Source of the DNA: Oscillospiraceae bacterium
Lineage (GTDB): Bacteria > Bacillota > Clostridia > Oscillospirales > Acutalibacteraceae
Length of the DNA stretch: 12,661 nucleotides
Reading direction: 5' to 3'
NCBI GenBank assembly: GCA_003486665.1
Contig: DNGF01000101.1
Location: 1-12,661 of the forward strand
Shown here: positions 1-7,517 of the stretch, in pieces
Numbering within the stretch: position 1 is the first letter of the stretch
Layout: the number at the start of each line of letters is the position of its first letter
Translations under genes and position numbers: made by a program
The notes under the pieces: model-generated
The model's input: the letters and a program-made list of their open reading frames with translations, nothing else
The model's database searches: none
What the model was told of the DNA's origin: nothing

Positions 1-1
1 C

Positions 2-169
2 GATACCGCCGAAATGTGCAGATCCCTGCTTAACGGAACGTGCGGAGTTATTGTAACGGATATTGAAAAATCAAGGGAAACGCTTGACAAATGGACAGAG
101 AAAATGCAGGAACGCTATAAGGCTTCCGTAGAAAAATCAATTAAAGAGCTTTCAAAAAAAGCTGATTAA
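2..169 (+). CDS. C-terminal end of an unrecognised protein (partial)
   Basis: An open frame enters from the left edge and stops at TAA 167-169, giving 55 residues. The last 35 or so are charged and probably helical, with many Lys and Glu and heptad-like spacing, ending in KKAD. The frame lies in the same direction as the response regulator, 28 bases before its start, with no terminator between them. It may therefore be the upstream member of the same transcript. I do not recognise the family, and the N-terminal part that would decide it is outside the window. Confidence 0.55.
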   Translation, partial: DTAEMCRSLLNGTCGVIVTDIEKSRETLDKWTEKMQERYKASVEKSIKELSKKAD

Positions 170-197
170 TACAATAAACAAAACAGGAGTGGTAAAC

Positions 198-881
198 ATG
201 GCAAAAATTCTTATTGCAGACGACGAAAGCAAGCTTCGCAGACTTGTCTGTGATTTTCTCAGACGTTCGGGACATACCCCCATTGAGGCGAGTACCGGAC
301 GTGAGGTTCTCGATATTTTTAATTCCGATGAGAAAATCGACCTTTACCTTCTCGATATTATGATTCCGGAGGTTGACGGCTGGGAGCTTTGCCGCCAGAT
401 TCGAAAAACCTCGTCCGTGCCGATTATCCTGCTTACCGCAAGAAGCGCGGAATACGATCAGATCATGGGCTTTGACGCAGGTGCGGACGACTATGTTACA
501 AAGCCGTTCAGCCTTGCCGTTCTTATGAAGAGAATTGATGTGCTTCTTAAGCGTTCATCCTCCGGCAAGGTCAGAACCGATAAGGACGTTATCTCCCTTG
601 ACGGCTTGTCTATCAATAACGATGCTCATCAGGTCACAATTGACGGTCAGCCTGTTGAGCTTACGCTCAAGGAGTACAATATTCTCGAAAAGCTCATCTC
701 AAGCCGAGGAAGAGTTTATACAAGAGAGCAGCTTCTTGATGACATCTGGGGCTATGATTATGTCGGCGACACAAGAAACGTTGACTCTCACGTTGCACGT
801 CTTCGCAGCAAGCTCGGCGCATGGGGTTCAAACCACCTTAAAACCATCTACGGTATCGGATATAAAATTGAGGTGAACTGA
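198..881 (+). CDS. OmpR/PhoB-family response regulator
   Basis: This is a cytoplasmic DNA-binding response regulator of 227 residues, the usual length for the family. The receiver domain (about 3-115) has the acidic pair D8/D9, the phosphoacceptor D53 in a LLDIMIP context, T80 and K102 (KPF). All catalytic positions are therefore present. The C-terminal winged helix (about 130-227) has the usual recognition-helix region ending in a GIGYKIE strand. I chose ATG 198 because the AGGAG at 185-189 sits 8 bases before it; the in-frame GTG at 189 overlaps that site. The sensor kinase gene follows one base after the stop, so the two are co-transcribed. The target genes cannot be read from the sequence; VanR-like and other OmpR branches are all possible. 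Confidence 0.95.
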   Translation: MAKILIADDESKLRRLVCDFLRRSGHTPIEASTGREVLDIFNSDEKIDLYLLDIMIPEVDGWELCRQIRKTSSVPIILLTARSAEYDQIMGFDAGADDYVTKPFSLAVLMKRIDVLLKRSSSGKVRTDKDVISLDGLSINNDAHQVTIDGQPVELTLKEYNILEKLISSRGRVYTREQLLDDIWGYDYVGDTRNVDSHVARLRSKLGAWGSNHLKTIYGIGYKIEVN

Positions 882-882
882 T

Positions 883-2466
883 TTGAATCCGAAACAGAAC
901 GGTGAGGGTGAAAAAACGCTTATCCGCAACATGAAGGCACAGGTCTTTCTCCAGTTTGTGCTTATTTTCATGGTTATACTCTGCGTTATACTTTTGACTT
1001 CAACCTCCCTTTATACCAACATTATTACCGGCATGACGCTCTCAAATCTCCGAGATGCCGTTGAAGATGTAAAAAAAGTTGACGTTTCTCAGGGCGAAGA
1101 AGTTATACGCAACGTTGAGAATATTGAACGTAAGCTTTCTGTTTTTATAGAGGTTTACGGCAAGAATCCCGGTGATAAGGAAAACGAATATACCCAGGTC
1201 ATCTATTCAAAGTATTCTTATGATCGGTTTTATAACCGCAATTTTGAGAAACTTCAAACGCAGGAACCCGCCTCTTTTGTCGGATTTAAGGACGGTAATT
1301 TTGATATTGACCGTGATTATGCGGACGGCAGCTGCATAGGAAAGCTGACAAATCCGCACAATTCATATGAATTTTATGTCCTTGCCTCCCCCGGTCTTAC
1401 CGGCGCATATCAAATTGTTGTTGCAGTACCCTACTCAACGATTGAGCAGCAGGCAAGAACCGTCAGCATAACTATGGGACTTATCATTCTGCTCGTATTT
1501 ATCGCCGTGAGCATTGTGGTTTACTTCTATGTAACGCAAATCACAGGACCGATAAAGAAGATTACAGAGATAACTCAGCGAATGGCAGTCGAGGACGATC
1601 CGAATCTGAGAATACCCTCCGGAGGAAAGAGCGTCAATACCGAGGTTGACGCTTCCATAGAAAGCATTAATGCAATGTATTCTTCATGGATGATAACGAA
1701 GGAAAAGCTTGCGGAAAGGTCGGAATTCCTGCTTGAACAGCTTCATGAAAAGGAGCTTGAGAAGAAGTACCGCGAGGAATTCATTGCCGGCACATCTCAT
1801 GAATTAAAAACGCCCATAGCCATAATTCAGGGCTACGCAGAGGGCGCCAAATATTCGCTTGACGATAAAGAAACCGTTAACGAATACTGCGATACGATCA
1901 TTGACGAATGTACCCGAATGAACGATCTGGTCGTCAATATGATGAGTCTTTCAAACATTCAGCAGAATTCCGATTCGCTGAATTACGAGGATTTTTCGAT
2001 CACCGACTTTATTGCCGATGATCTTGCTTCGCACTCAATTGTGTTTAAGAAGCACGGCATAAAGGTTGAGAACCTTATTCATGAGCAGATAGTCGGAAAG
2101 GCGGATCTCAAGAAGCTGCCGTTTGTTATCAACAATCTGATTTCAAACGCGATATCTTATATCGGCGGCGATCCGAAAATTATCCGTATTCGATATGAGG
2201 ACGTCGGACTTTCCTACAGAATTTATGTCTTTAACTCCGGCGATAATATTCCGGAAGATGTTCTCGAAAAGCTTTGGTTCAGCTTCTATCGCCACGACGC
2301 GGCACGAATGAGGAATGACGGTCATTTCGGACTCGGACTTTCAATTGTCAAGGGGATTCAGGACGCTCACTCCGAGCAGTGCGGCGTAAACAATGCCGAA
2401 GGCGGCGTGGAATTCTGGTTTGACATCGGAAAGGGTTCGCTTGATAACGACAATAAAAAGGAATAA
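883..2466 (+). CDS. Membrane sensor histidine kinase, partner of the upstream regulator
   Basis: A 527-residue HAMP-type sensor kinase. Transmembrane helix 1 is at about 21-43. An extracytoplasmic sensor region follows at about 44-192, with no recognised fold. Helix 2 is at 194-218, HAMP at about 219-275, and the HisKA domain carries phospho-accepting H306 in SHELKTP. The ATPase domain has N422 in the N box, a G1 box reading FNSGDNI (Asn451 where many kinases have Asp) and GLGLS at 483-487. Similar NSG forms are common in VanS-like clostridial kinases, so I do not call it inactive. The start is TTG 883, with GAGGTG at 870-875 and a 7-base gap; ATG 931 is an in-frame alternative without a good site. 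The signal sensed is unknown. Confidence 0.93.
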   Translation: MNPKQNGEGEKTLIRNMKAQVFLQFVLIFMVILCVILLTSTSLYTNIITGMTLSNLRDAVEDVKKVDVSQGEEVIRNVENIERKLSVFIEVYGKNPGDKENEYTQVIYSKYSYDRFYNRNFEKLQTQEPASFVGFKDGNFDIDRDYADGSCIGKLTNPHNSYEFYVLASPGLTGAYQIVVAVPYSTIEQQARTVSITMGLIILLVFIAVSIVVYFYVTQITGPIKKITEITQRMAVEDDPNLRIPSGGKSVNTEVDASIESINAMYSSWMITKEKLAERSEFLLEQLHEKELEKKYREEFIAGTSHELKTPIAIIQGYAEGAKYSLDDKETVNEYCDTIIDECTRMNDLVVNMMSLSNIQQNSDSLNYEDFSITDFIADDLASHSIVFKKHGIKVENLIHEQIVGKADLKKLPFVINNLISNAISYIGGDPKIIRIRYEDVGLSYRIYVFNSGDNIPEDVLEKLWFSFYRHDAARMRNDGHFGLGLSIVKGIQDAHSEQCGVNNAEGGVEFWFDIGKGSLDNDNKKE

Positions 2467-2472
2467 AAACAC

Positions 2473-2507
2473 AACAGGCTGTATCCGATTTATTGATACA
2501 GCCTGTT
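2473..2507. terminator. Bidirectional intrinsic terminator between convergent genes
   Basis: A perfect 13-bp stem (2473-2485 with 2495-2507) encloses a 9-base loop. T-rich sequence follows on the plus side (about 2509-2526) and an A-run precedes it at 2462-2469. It lies between the histidine kinase stop and the dapL stop and can end transcripts from both sides. Confidence 0.88.
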
Positions 2508-2531
2508 ATTATTTTGTCTGTTTTTTAAGTA

Positions 2532-3716
2532 TTATTTTGCAAAATGCTCGACGATTCTCTTTGCGGCTTCTGCGGTGTCATCGGGATCGCCGAAAGCGGA
2601 AAGCCTGAGGAAGCCCTCGCCGCATGAGCCAAAGCCTACGCCCGGAGTTCCGACGATTTGAAGCTCATTAAGAAGATAATCAAAGAACTCCCAGCTTCCC
2701 ATGTCATTGGGACATTTCATCCAGACATACGGAGAGTTTTTACCGCCGACATACCAGAATCCGCATTTGTCAAGGGCGTCCATAATGACCTTGGCATTCT
2801 TTTTGTAAACGGAAATACTCTCATGTATCTGTTTCTGTCCCTCGGCTGTAAATACCGCCGAAGCGCCTTTTTGGAGTATATACGAAATACCGTTTGTCCT
2901 CGTTTCGCGGTTTCTTGACCAAAGCGCGTTGAGATTTACTCCCATGCGCTCAAGCTTTATCGGAACAATTGTATATCCGACTCTTGTACCTGTAAAGCCA
3001 GCGGTCTTAGAAAAAGAGCAAACCTCGATCGCGCAGGTGTCCGCACCCTCGATTTCATAGATACTGTGCGGAACATCGTCTTCCTCTATAAATATTTCAT
3101 AAGCCGCATCGTAAAGAATGACGGCATTCTTTTTATTGGCGTAATCCACCCATTTTTTCAGCTTTTCGCGGGTATATGCCGATCCTGTCGGATTATTCGG
3201 AGAACAAATATATATAATATCGGCGTCAATGCTGTAATCGGGCAAAGGAAGGAAGCCGTCCCCCTCTCCTGCCGGAAGATGGATAACCTTTCTGCCGTAA
3301 AGCAGATTTGTGTCAACATATTCGGGATATGCCGGTTCAATTACAAGCACCGTGTTATCACGGTCAAACATTTCAAGCAGGTCGCCGAGATCGTCACAGG
3401 CACCGCTTGAAACAAATACCTCGTCCGTTGTCATTTCAACGTTCCATCCTGAGTAGTACCTTGCAATTGCTTCACGAAGAAACATCGCCCCGTGTTCCGG
3501 CATATAGCCGTGGAATGTTTCGATTCTTGACTGATCGTCAACCGCCTCATGCAGCGCTTCAATAACCTTTCTGCAAAGCGGATACGAAACATCTCCGACT
3601 CCGAGCTTCAAAACTCTCTCGCCCGGATGAGCGGCAAGATATTCGTCTGTTTTTCTGTAAATTGTGTTAAAAAGATACGTGTCCTTAAGCTCTGTGTAGT
3701 GCATATTCGGTTTCAT
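2532..3716 (-). CDS. dapL: LL-diaminopimelate aminotransferase
   Basis: A fold-type I PLP aminotransferase of 394 residues that converts tetrahydrodipicolinate plus glutamate to LL-diaminopimelate in one step. This bypasses the succinylase, acetylase and dehydrogenase routes to lysine and cell-wall meso-DAP. Visible signatures are SPNNPTG (172-178), YDAAYE (about 202-207), the PLP lysine K237 in SFSKTAG, and GTRVGY with R245. The length fits the family (about 390-410). The ATG overlaps the dapF stop by one base (TAATG), and GAGGT at 3726-3730 lies inside the end of dapF, so translation is probably coupled. A general class I aminotransferase is the alternative, but the N-terminal sequence and adjacency to dapF favour DapL. 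Confidence 0.93.
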   Translation of the reverse strand: MKPNMHYTELKDTYLFNTIYRKTDEYLAAHPGERVLKLGVGDVSYPLCRKVIEALHEAVDDQSRIETFHGYMPEHGAMFLREAIARYYSGWNVEMTTDEVFVSSGACDDLGDLLEMFDRDNTVLVIEPAYPEYVDTNLLYGRKVIHLPAGEGDGFLPLPDYSIDADIIYICSPNNPTGSAYTREKLKKWVDYANKKNAVILYDAAYEIFIEEDDVPHSIYEIEGADTCAIEVCSFSKTAGFTGTRVGYTIVPIKLERMGVNLNALWSRNRETRTNGISYILQKGASAVFTAEGQKQIHESISVYKKNAKVIMDALDKCGFWYVGGKNSPYVWMKCPNDMGSWEFFDYLLNELQIVGTPGVGFGSCGEGFLRLSAFGDPDDTAEAAKRIVEHFAK

Positions 3717-4510
3717 TATATATTTACCTCGCCTTCAAATGATATTTCAGCCGGACCCGTCATAGTGACCTCATTGTTTTCGGAAATATTTATCACGAGC
3801 GTTCCGCCGTCAAGCTCAACGGCGATATCGGTGTTGTATCGGCAAAGTCCGACAGAAATCGCAGCCATAACGGTTGCACATGATCCCGTGCCGCACGCCA
3901 TTGTAATTCCGCTTCCGCGCTCCCATACCCTCATTCTGAGCTTATTGTCGGAGAGAACCTGAACAAATTCGACATTGACTCCTCCTGGGAATCTGTCGCA
4001 ATGCTCCATAGCCGGTCCAACGGCAGTGATCTCCGCTTTTTTTATATCGTCAACAAAAATGACGGCATGAGGATTGCCGACAGAAACGGGTATATACTCG
4101 ATATCCCGACCGCCGATCTCAATTCGGTTAACCAAGCCTGCATCCGCTCTGCCCATGTTGACAGAAACTGATTTGACCTTGTTCCTTTCCGTTTTCAGCT
4201 TCAGCTTTTTAATTCCCGAAAGTGTTTCTACGGTAATAACATCTTTATCCGTCAATCCCTTGTCATATACATATTTTCCGACGCACCTTATTCCGTTGCC
4301 GCACATCATCGCTTCACTGCCGTCGGCATTGAAGATTCTCATTTTAAAATCAGCAATTTTCGAAGGTAAAATCCAGATCATTCCGTCGGAACCGATTCCG
4401 AAGTGACGGTCGGAAAGCTTGACGGAAAGTTTTTCGGGGTCGTTCGGTTCTTTTTTTGAGTAAACATAAACATAGTCGTTTCCAAGCCCCTGCATTTTTG
4501 TAAATTTCAC
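3716..4510 (-). CDS. dapF: Diaminopimelate epimerase
   Basis: A cytoplasmic, cofactor-independent racemase of 264 residues that converts LL-DAP to meso-DAP. The two catalytic cysteines are C70 in MMCGNGIRC and C206 in MACGTGS, and the N-terminal signature KMQGLGNDY is intact. I chose the GTG at 4510 because AAGGAGG (4519-4525) lies 8 bases upstream and DapF proteins normally begin MKFTKMQGLGND. The frame stays open upstream to an ATG at 4573, which would add 21 residues; that ATG has no good ribosome site and its codons run through a terminator-like hairpin. The gene comes first in a dapF-dapL operon. Its leader and promoter carry unusual dyads, listed separately. Confidence 0.95.
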   Translation of the reverse strand: MKFTKMQGLGNDYVYVYSKKEPNDPEKLSVKLSDRHFGIGSDGMIWILPSKIADFKMRIFNADGSEAMMCGNGIRCVGKYVYDKGLTDKDVITVETLSGIKKLKLKTERNKVKSVSVNMGRADAGLVNRIEIGGRDIEYIPVSVGNPHAVIFVDDIKKAEITAVGPAMEHCDRFPGGVNVEFVQVLSDNKLRMRVWERGSGITMACGTGSCATVMAAISVGLCRYNTDIAVELDGGTLVINISENNEVTMTGPAEISFEGEVNI

Positions 4511-4525
4511 GGTCAAAACCTCCTT

Positions 4526-4573
4526 AAAAAATAAAACGTCTTTGAGGGCGCAAAATACCCGCAAAGACGTCAT
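4526..4573 (-). promoter_or_regulatory. Terminator-like hairpin in the dapF leader (possible attenuator)
   Basis: On the minus strand a 9-bp stem ACGTCTTTG/CAAAGACGT (4562-4570 with 4536-4544) continues past a C/T mismatch into GGG/CCC with a 9-base loop. It is followed directly by TTTATTTTTT (4535-4526). The dapF ribosome site begins at the next base. This is the form of an intrinsic terminator placed between promoter and gene. An in-frame ATG at 4573-4571 opens a frame that runs through the hairpin into dapF. Attenuation is inferred; an mRNA-stabilising hairpin is the alternative. Confidence 0.55.
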
Positions 4574-4602
4574 TGCCTTATTAAAAGTTCATTGTTTTAT
4601 TA

Positions 4603-4629
4603 TTTTCAAGGATATTTTATCCTTGAAAA
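4603..4629. promoter_or_regulatory. Perfect 12-bp-arm palindrome over the dapF promoter (operator candidate)
   Basis: The arms TTTTCAAGGATA (4603-4614) and TATCCTTGAAAA (4618-4629) are exact complements separated by TTT. The palindrome covers part of the spacer, the whole -10 box and the likely start site of the minus-strand dapF promoter. Such placement is typical of a repressor site. No regulator is identified. It is not followed by a T-run on the plus strand, so a terminator is less likely. Confidence 0.6.
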
Positions 4630-4642
4630 GTCATTTTGTCAA
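4614..4642 (-). promoter_or_regulatory. Sigma-A promoter for dapF-dapL
   Basis: Read on the minus strand, TTGACA (4642-4637) is followed after 17 bases by TAAAAT (4619-4614). The start site would fall near 4607, giving a leader of about 97 bases before the GTG at 4510. Confidence 0.7.
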
Positions 4643-4687
4643 GCATTTTGTTTATGTTACATAATACACGAAATAAAGGAAAACATA

Positions 4688-4716
4688 TTGACGGATAAAT
4701 CATGTTCTGTTATAAT
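4688..4716 (+). promoter_or_regulatory. Sigma-A promoter for the TM1266-type gene
   Basis: TTGACG (4688-4693), a 17-base spacer and a perfect TATAAT (4711-4716). The start site would be near 4723, about 40 bases before the ATG. It is divergent from the dapF promoter, with 45 bases between the two -35 boxes. Confidence 0.78.
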
Positions 4717-4762
4717 TTTTATGTGCAAAACAAACATATATTTTTCACTACGGAGGTACAAC

Positions 4763-5020
4763 ATGAAAACACGTGTCGCAGTTATGGCAATCATACTTGA
4801 ATCAAAAGAAAACGCCGAGCAGCTCAACGCCGTTCTTCACGATTACCGTGAATATATTCTCGGCAGAATGGGTCTGCCCTACACAAAGCATGAGATTAAC
4901 ATTATCAGCGTTGCACTTGATGCTCCGCAGGATATAATTAACTCCCTCGCCGGCAAGATCGGCAGAATCGAAGGAGTAAACGTCAAAACGGCATACTCCA
5001 ACAATGAGTACACCGTTTAA
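4763..5020 (+). CDS. TM1266-type iron-only hydrogenase system putative regulator (ACT-like)
   Basis: A small soluble protein of 85 residues with a ferredoxin-like/ACT-type beta-alpha-beta pattern. It shows the conserved features of the TM1266 family: an N-terminal VAVMAIILE strand, GRMGLPY near residue 33, an INIISVALDAP strand and SLAGKIGRIEGVNVKTAYS at the C-terminus. In other clostridia and Thermotogae this family is found beside [FeFe]-hydrogenase or hydrogenase maturation genes and is presumed regulatory; the biochemical role is not settled. Here no hydrogenase, HydE, HydF or HydG gene is within view. GGAGG at 4752-4756 gives a clear start. The gene has its own promoter and terminator, so it is monocistronic. 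Confidence 0.85.
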   Translation: MKTRVAVMAIILESKENAEQLNAVLHDYREYILGRMGLPYTKHEINIISVALDAPQDIINSLAGKIGRIEGVNVKTAYSNNEYTV

Positions 5021-5034
5021 AAAACCGCAACAAA

Positions 5035-5065
5035 AAGGGGTTGCCGCTTTATGCGACAGCCCCTT
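5035..5065. terminator. Bidirectional intrinsic terminator
   Basis: A 13-position stem (5035-5047 with 5053-5065) has one G-T wobble, one mismatch and a 5-base loop. AATTTTTT follows on the plus strand and an A-run (5032-5036) precedes it. It lies between the convergent TM1266-type gene and the symporter gene. Confidence 0.85.
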
Positions 5066-5098
5066 AATTTTTTCTTCAAGCAAGATATCCGCAATCGA

Positions 5099-6559
5099 TT
5101 ACTCCGTATATGCTACAGAATCGTCATAGAGCTTTTCAATATCCCCGCTCGGCTTCTTCGTGCAAAGCGTTACAACAACGGCTGCGATCAAACTTGCGGC
5201 AAAGCCGGGAATAATCTCGTAAATACCGAGATCCGAAAGGAACAAAAGCCAGCAGATATCAACAACAGCGCCTACAACAATTCCGGCAACAGCGCCGCTG
5301 AAATTGAAGCGCTTCCAGAAAAGACTGAGCATAATTGCAGGACCGAAAGCAGCTCCGAATACGCCCCATGCGTTTGAAACAAGCGACATGATCGAACCCG
5401 ATCCCGGATTGGAAGCGATGAGAAGAGCGCAAACGGCAATTACAAGAACAACGATTCTGCCCGACCAAAGCATTTCCTTGTCGCCTGCCTTGTTCTTTCT
5501 GATGACCGGCTGATAAACGTCGGCAGAGAATGACGACGCAGCCGCAAGAAGCTGACTGTCTGCCGTACTCATCGAAGCGGCAAGAACCGCTGAGAGAAGT
5601 ACGCCTGAAATAACGCCGGGGAAAATCTTACGAACCATCTCAATGAATACAAGAGAGCCTTCGTTGATCTCCTCTTTAAAGCCGAACGCAAGACGTCCGA
5701 TAATGCCGATAAGCGCAGCGAAAATAACGATAAGTACAGTCCATGTAATACCGATTTTTGCGGATTTTTTAAGATCCTTCTGTGATTTAAGCGACATAAA
5801 TCTGATGATAATGTGCGGCATACCGAAGTAACCGAGTCCCCAGCCGAGTCCGGAAGCAATGTCCTTCCAGTTTCCGAAAGCGTTCCAGAAGTCCGGAGTC
5901 TGCTGAGCAACAACAGCCGTATCGGAAAGTGTGAGTGCCGAGGCGGCGGCGATAGGAGCAATAAGCATTGCTGCAAGAATAAGCATTCCCTGGAAGAAGT
6001 CCGTCCAGCAAACAGCGTTAAATCCGCCGAGGAAAGTATAGCCGACGATAATAACCGCCGCTATATACATTGCAGTGGTTTCCTTGATACCGATAACGGT
6101 ATGGAACAAGGTTCCGCAGGCCTTAACGCTTGAAGCGGCATAAACCGTGTAAGCAACAAGGAAAACAACCGCGCAGATAACCTGCAAAGCCTTTGACTTT
6201 GAGAGGAATCTGTTAGTAAGATACTGCGGAATCGTAATTGAGTCATTTGCAACTATCGAAAAACGGCGAAGTCGCGGCGCTGCAACGATCCAGCTGATCG
6301 TGTAGCCGATAGCCAAGCCAACAGGAATCCAAACCTGACCGAGTCCGAGAGCGTAGATAGATGTCGGAAGTCCCATAAGAACCCATGCGCTCATATCGGA
6401 TGCACCGGCGGAAAGAGCCGTTACCCATGCGCCCATCTGACGGCCGCCGAGGAAATATGTCTTTTCCGAGCCGTCCCTACTCTTGAAGAAGAAATAGAAA
6501 CCTATTCCGAGCATAAACAAGAGATAGATTACAAAAACTATAATTTCTGATACCTTCAT
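5099..6559 (-). CDS. putP: Sodium/proline symporter (SSS family)
   Basis: A 486-residue integral membrane Na+/solute symporter with about 13 transmembrane helices, close in length to E. coli PutP. Key positions match PutP: D55 in SAGASDMSAW (essential for Na+ in PutP), the FLGGR loop before it, and MSTADSQLL at 330-338. S331 and T332 there correspond to the Na2-site Ser/Thr pair. The family normally imports L-proline with Na+ as nutrient or osmolyte. No proline dehydrogenase gene is nearby, so an uptake or osmotic role is as likely as catabolism. The ATG at 6559 follows GAAGGGG (about 6567-6573). It has its own promoter and a shared terminator, so it appears monocistronic. Another SSS substrate is possible, but the motif match favours proline. 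Confidence 0.92.
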   Translation of the reverse strand: MKVSEIIVFVIYLLFMLGIGFYFFFKSRDGSEKTYFLGGRQMGAWVTALSAGASDMSAWVLMGLPTSIYALGLGQVWIPVGLAIGYTISWIVAAPRLRRFSIVANDSITIPQYLTNRFLSKSKALQVICAVVFLVAYTVYAASSVKACGTLFHTVIGIKETTAMYIAAVIIVGYTFLGGFNAVCWTDFFQGMLILAAMLIAPIAAASALTLSDTAVVAQQTPDFWNAFGNWKDIASGLGWGLGYFGMPHIIIRFMSLKSQKDLKKSAKIGITWTVLIVIFAALIGIIGRLAFGFKEEINEGSLVFIEMVRKIFPGVISGVLLSAVLAASMSTADSQLLAAASSFSADVYQPVIRKNKAGDKEMLWSGRIVVLVIAVCALLIASNPGSGSIMSLVSNAWGVFGAAFGPAIMLSLFWKRFNFSGAVAGIVVGAVVDICWLLFLSDLGIYEIIPGFAASLIAAVVVTLCTKKPSGDIEKLYDDSVAYTE

Positions 6560-6588
6560 ATAAAAACCCCTTCATACATTATTCTGTG

Positions 6589-6617
6589 ATTATATCATAT
6601 CAAAACAGAAAAGTAAA
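6589..6617 (-). promoter_or_regulatory. Promoter for the symporter gene
   Basis: On the minus strand a perfect TATAAT (6594-6589) is preceded at 17 bases by TTTACT (6617-6612), a partial match to TTGACA. The start site would be near 6582, about 23 bases before the ATG. Confidence 0.6.
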
Positions 6618-6652
6618 CAATTTTTTACAACTTACGCGAAAACTTTACTTTT
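6609..6652. repeat. AT-rich 9-bp inverted repeat upstream of the symporter gene
   Basis: AAAAGTAAA (6609-6617) and its exact complement TTTACTTTT (6644-6652) are 26 bases apart. The proximal arm overlaps the -35 box of the symporter promoter. It could be a weak terminator for the ABC permease transcript or an operator; the AT-richness also allows chance. Confidence 0.3.
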
Positions 6653-6686
6653 TTTGAAAGAGCTATAAGCAATTGCTTTATCAGTA

Positions 6687-7517
6687 TCATTTAAGATCCC
6701 TGCGGCGAAAAAATACCAATCCGCATCCCGTGACAAGTATCAATATAATTCCGTCATACAGTGCAAGAAATGAGGGTTTCTCCACCTCCATGTCCGCAAT
6801 CTGAAGCATCTGTCCTCCTGAAGTGAAATCCTGCAGGAATTCGTAGACCTCACGCTTTTTTCCGCCTACATAGTTCGGATTCCTCGTTTCCGGCTCCTCA
6901 ACTGTTACTCCGTTCTCTATATAAGTATATGCCGGGAGAAATTCCGGCTCATTGAGAGCGGAGGTAATGTATATGCCGAGGAAAAGAAGCACGAACACCG
7001 TTAAAATACAGCCGGCGGCGGTATGAGCCTTGTTGCTGCAGAGCATTGCTATAAGCACCAATATCGCCTCAACGGCAGTTGTCATTGCTAAGCTCAGTCC
7101 CGCATACATTAAAATTGTGTTTACAGACGAGCCGAAGCGTCCGTTAAGAAGAAATCCCAGCGAAAGATGCGGAACGGCATAGGCAATACACAGAATTATT
7201 CCCGCCGCTGTGCAGACAATAAGATTCGATAAATATATACTTCCTCGGCTGTGACCCGAAATGATCTTGTTGCGAAGCGTTCCGTTGCTGTAGTCACTGC
7301 CGACAAACAGCGAAGTCAAAACAGAAAGAACGATCGGTGCGAGAAATGAATAAATGAAGAAGCTGAAATCCAATGCCCATGCAATTTTGCTGTGGATACT
7401 GTCCAAGTAATGAGCAACGGGAAGAACTGTTCCGACGGCAAACATCAGCACAAACATCAGCCAAAAGGTTTTATCCTTTCTCAATCTGAAAAAATCGCCC
7501 TTAATCAGCTTAATCAT
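6687..7517 (-). CDS. ABC-2 type transporter permease
   Basis: An integral membrane protein of 276 residues with about six helices: roughly 18-37, 52-72, 97-122, 134-160, 166-186 and 252-270. An extracytoplasmic loop at about 187-250 precedes the last helix. The segment SDYSNGTLRNKIISGHSR (74-91), after helix 2, is the typical coupling region of ABC-2 permeases in the BcrB/antibiotic-export branch. Its ATG overlaps the end of the ATPase gene by 8 bases, so the two are translationally coupled and form one exporter. The substrate is unknown; bacitracin- or lantibiotic-like peptides are handled by related systems, but nothing here proves that. Confidence 0.88.
   Translation of the reverse strand: MIKLIKGDFFRLRKDKTFWLMFVLMFAVGTVLPVAHYLDSIHSKIAWALDFSFFIYSFLAPIVLSVLTSLFVGSDYSNGTLRNKIISGHSRGSIYLSNLIVCTAAGIILCIAYAVPHLSLGFLLNGRFGSSVNTILMYAGLSLAMTTAVEAILVLIAMLCSNKAHTAAGCILTVFVLLFLGIYITSALNEPEFLPAYTYIENGVTVEEPETRNPNYVGGKKREVYEFLQDFTSGGQMLQIADMEVEKPSFLALYDGIILILVTGCGLVFFRRRDLK

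Noticed and set aside
84..121. Promoter for the two-component genes inside the upstream partial gene (TTGACA 84-89, TATAAG 116-121)
   Set aside because: The spacing of 26 bases is far too long for a sigma-A promoter.
4592..4762. Longer plus-strand frame in front of the TM1266-type gene
   Set aside because: The frame spans the promoter and palindromes and lacks a ribosome site; the family start and GGAGG place the ATG at 4763.
6669..6680. Palindrome AAGCAATTGCTT after the ABC permease gene as a terminator
   Set aside because: It has no loop, is short and AT-rich, and is not followed closely by a minus-strand T-run; chance is a sufficient explanation.
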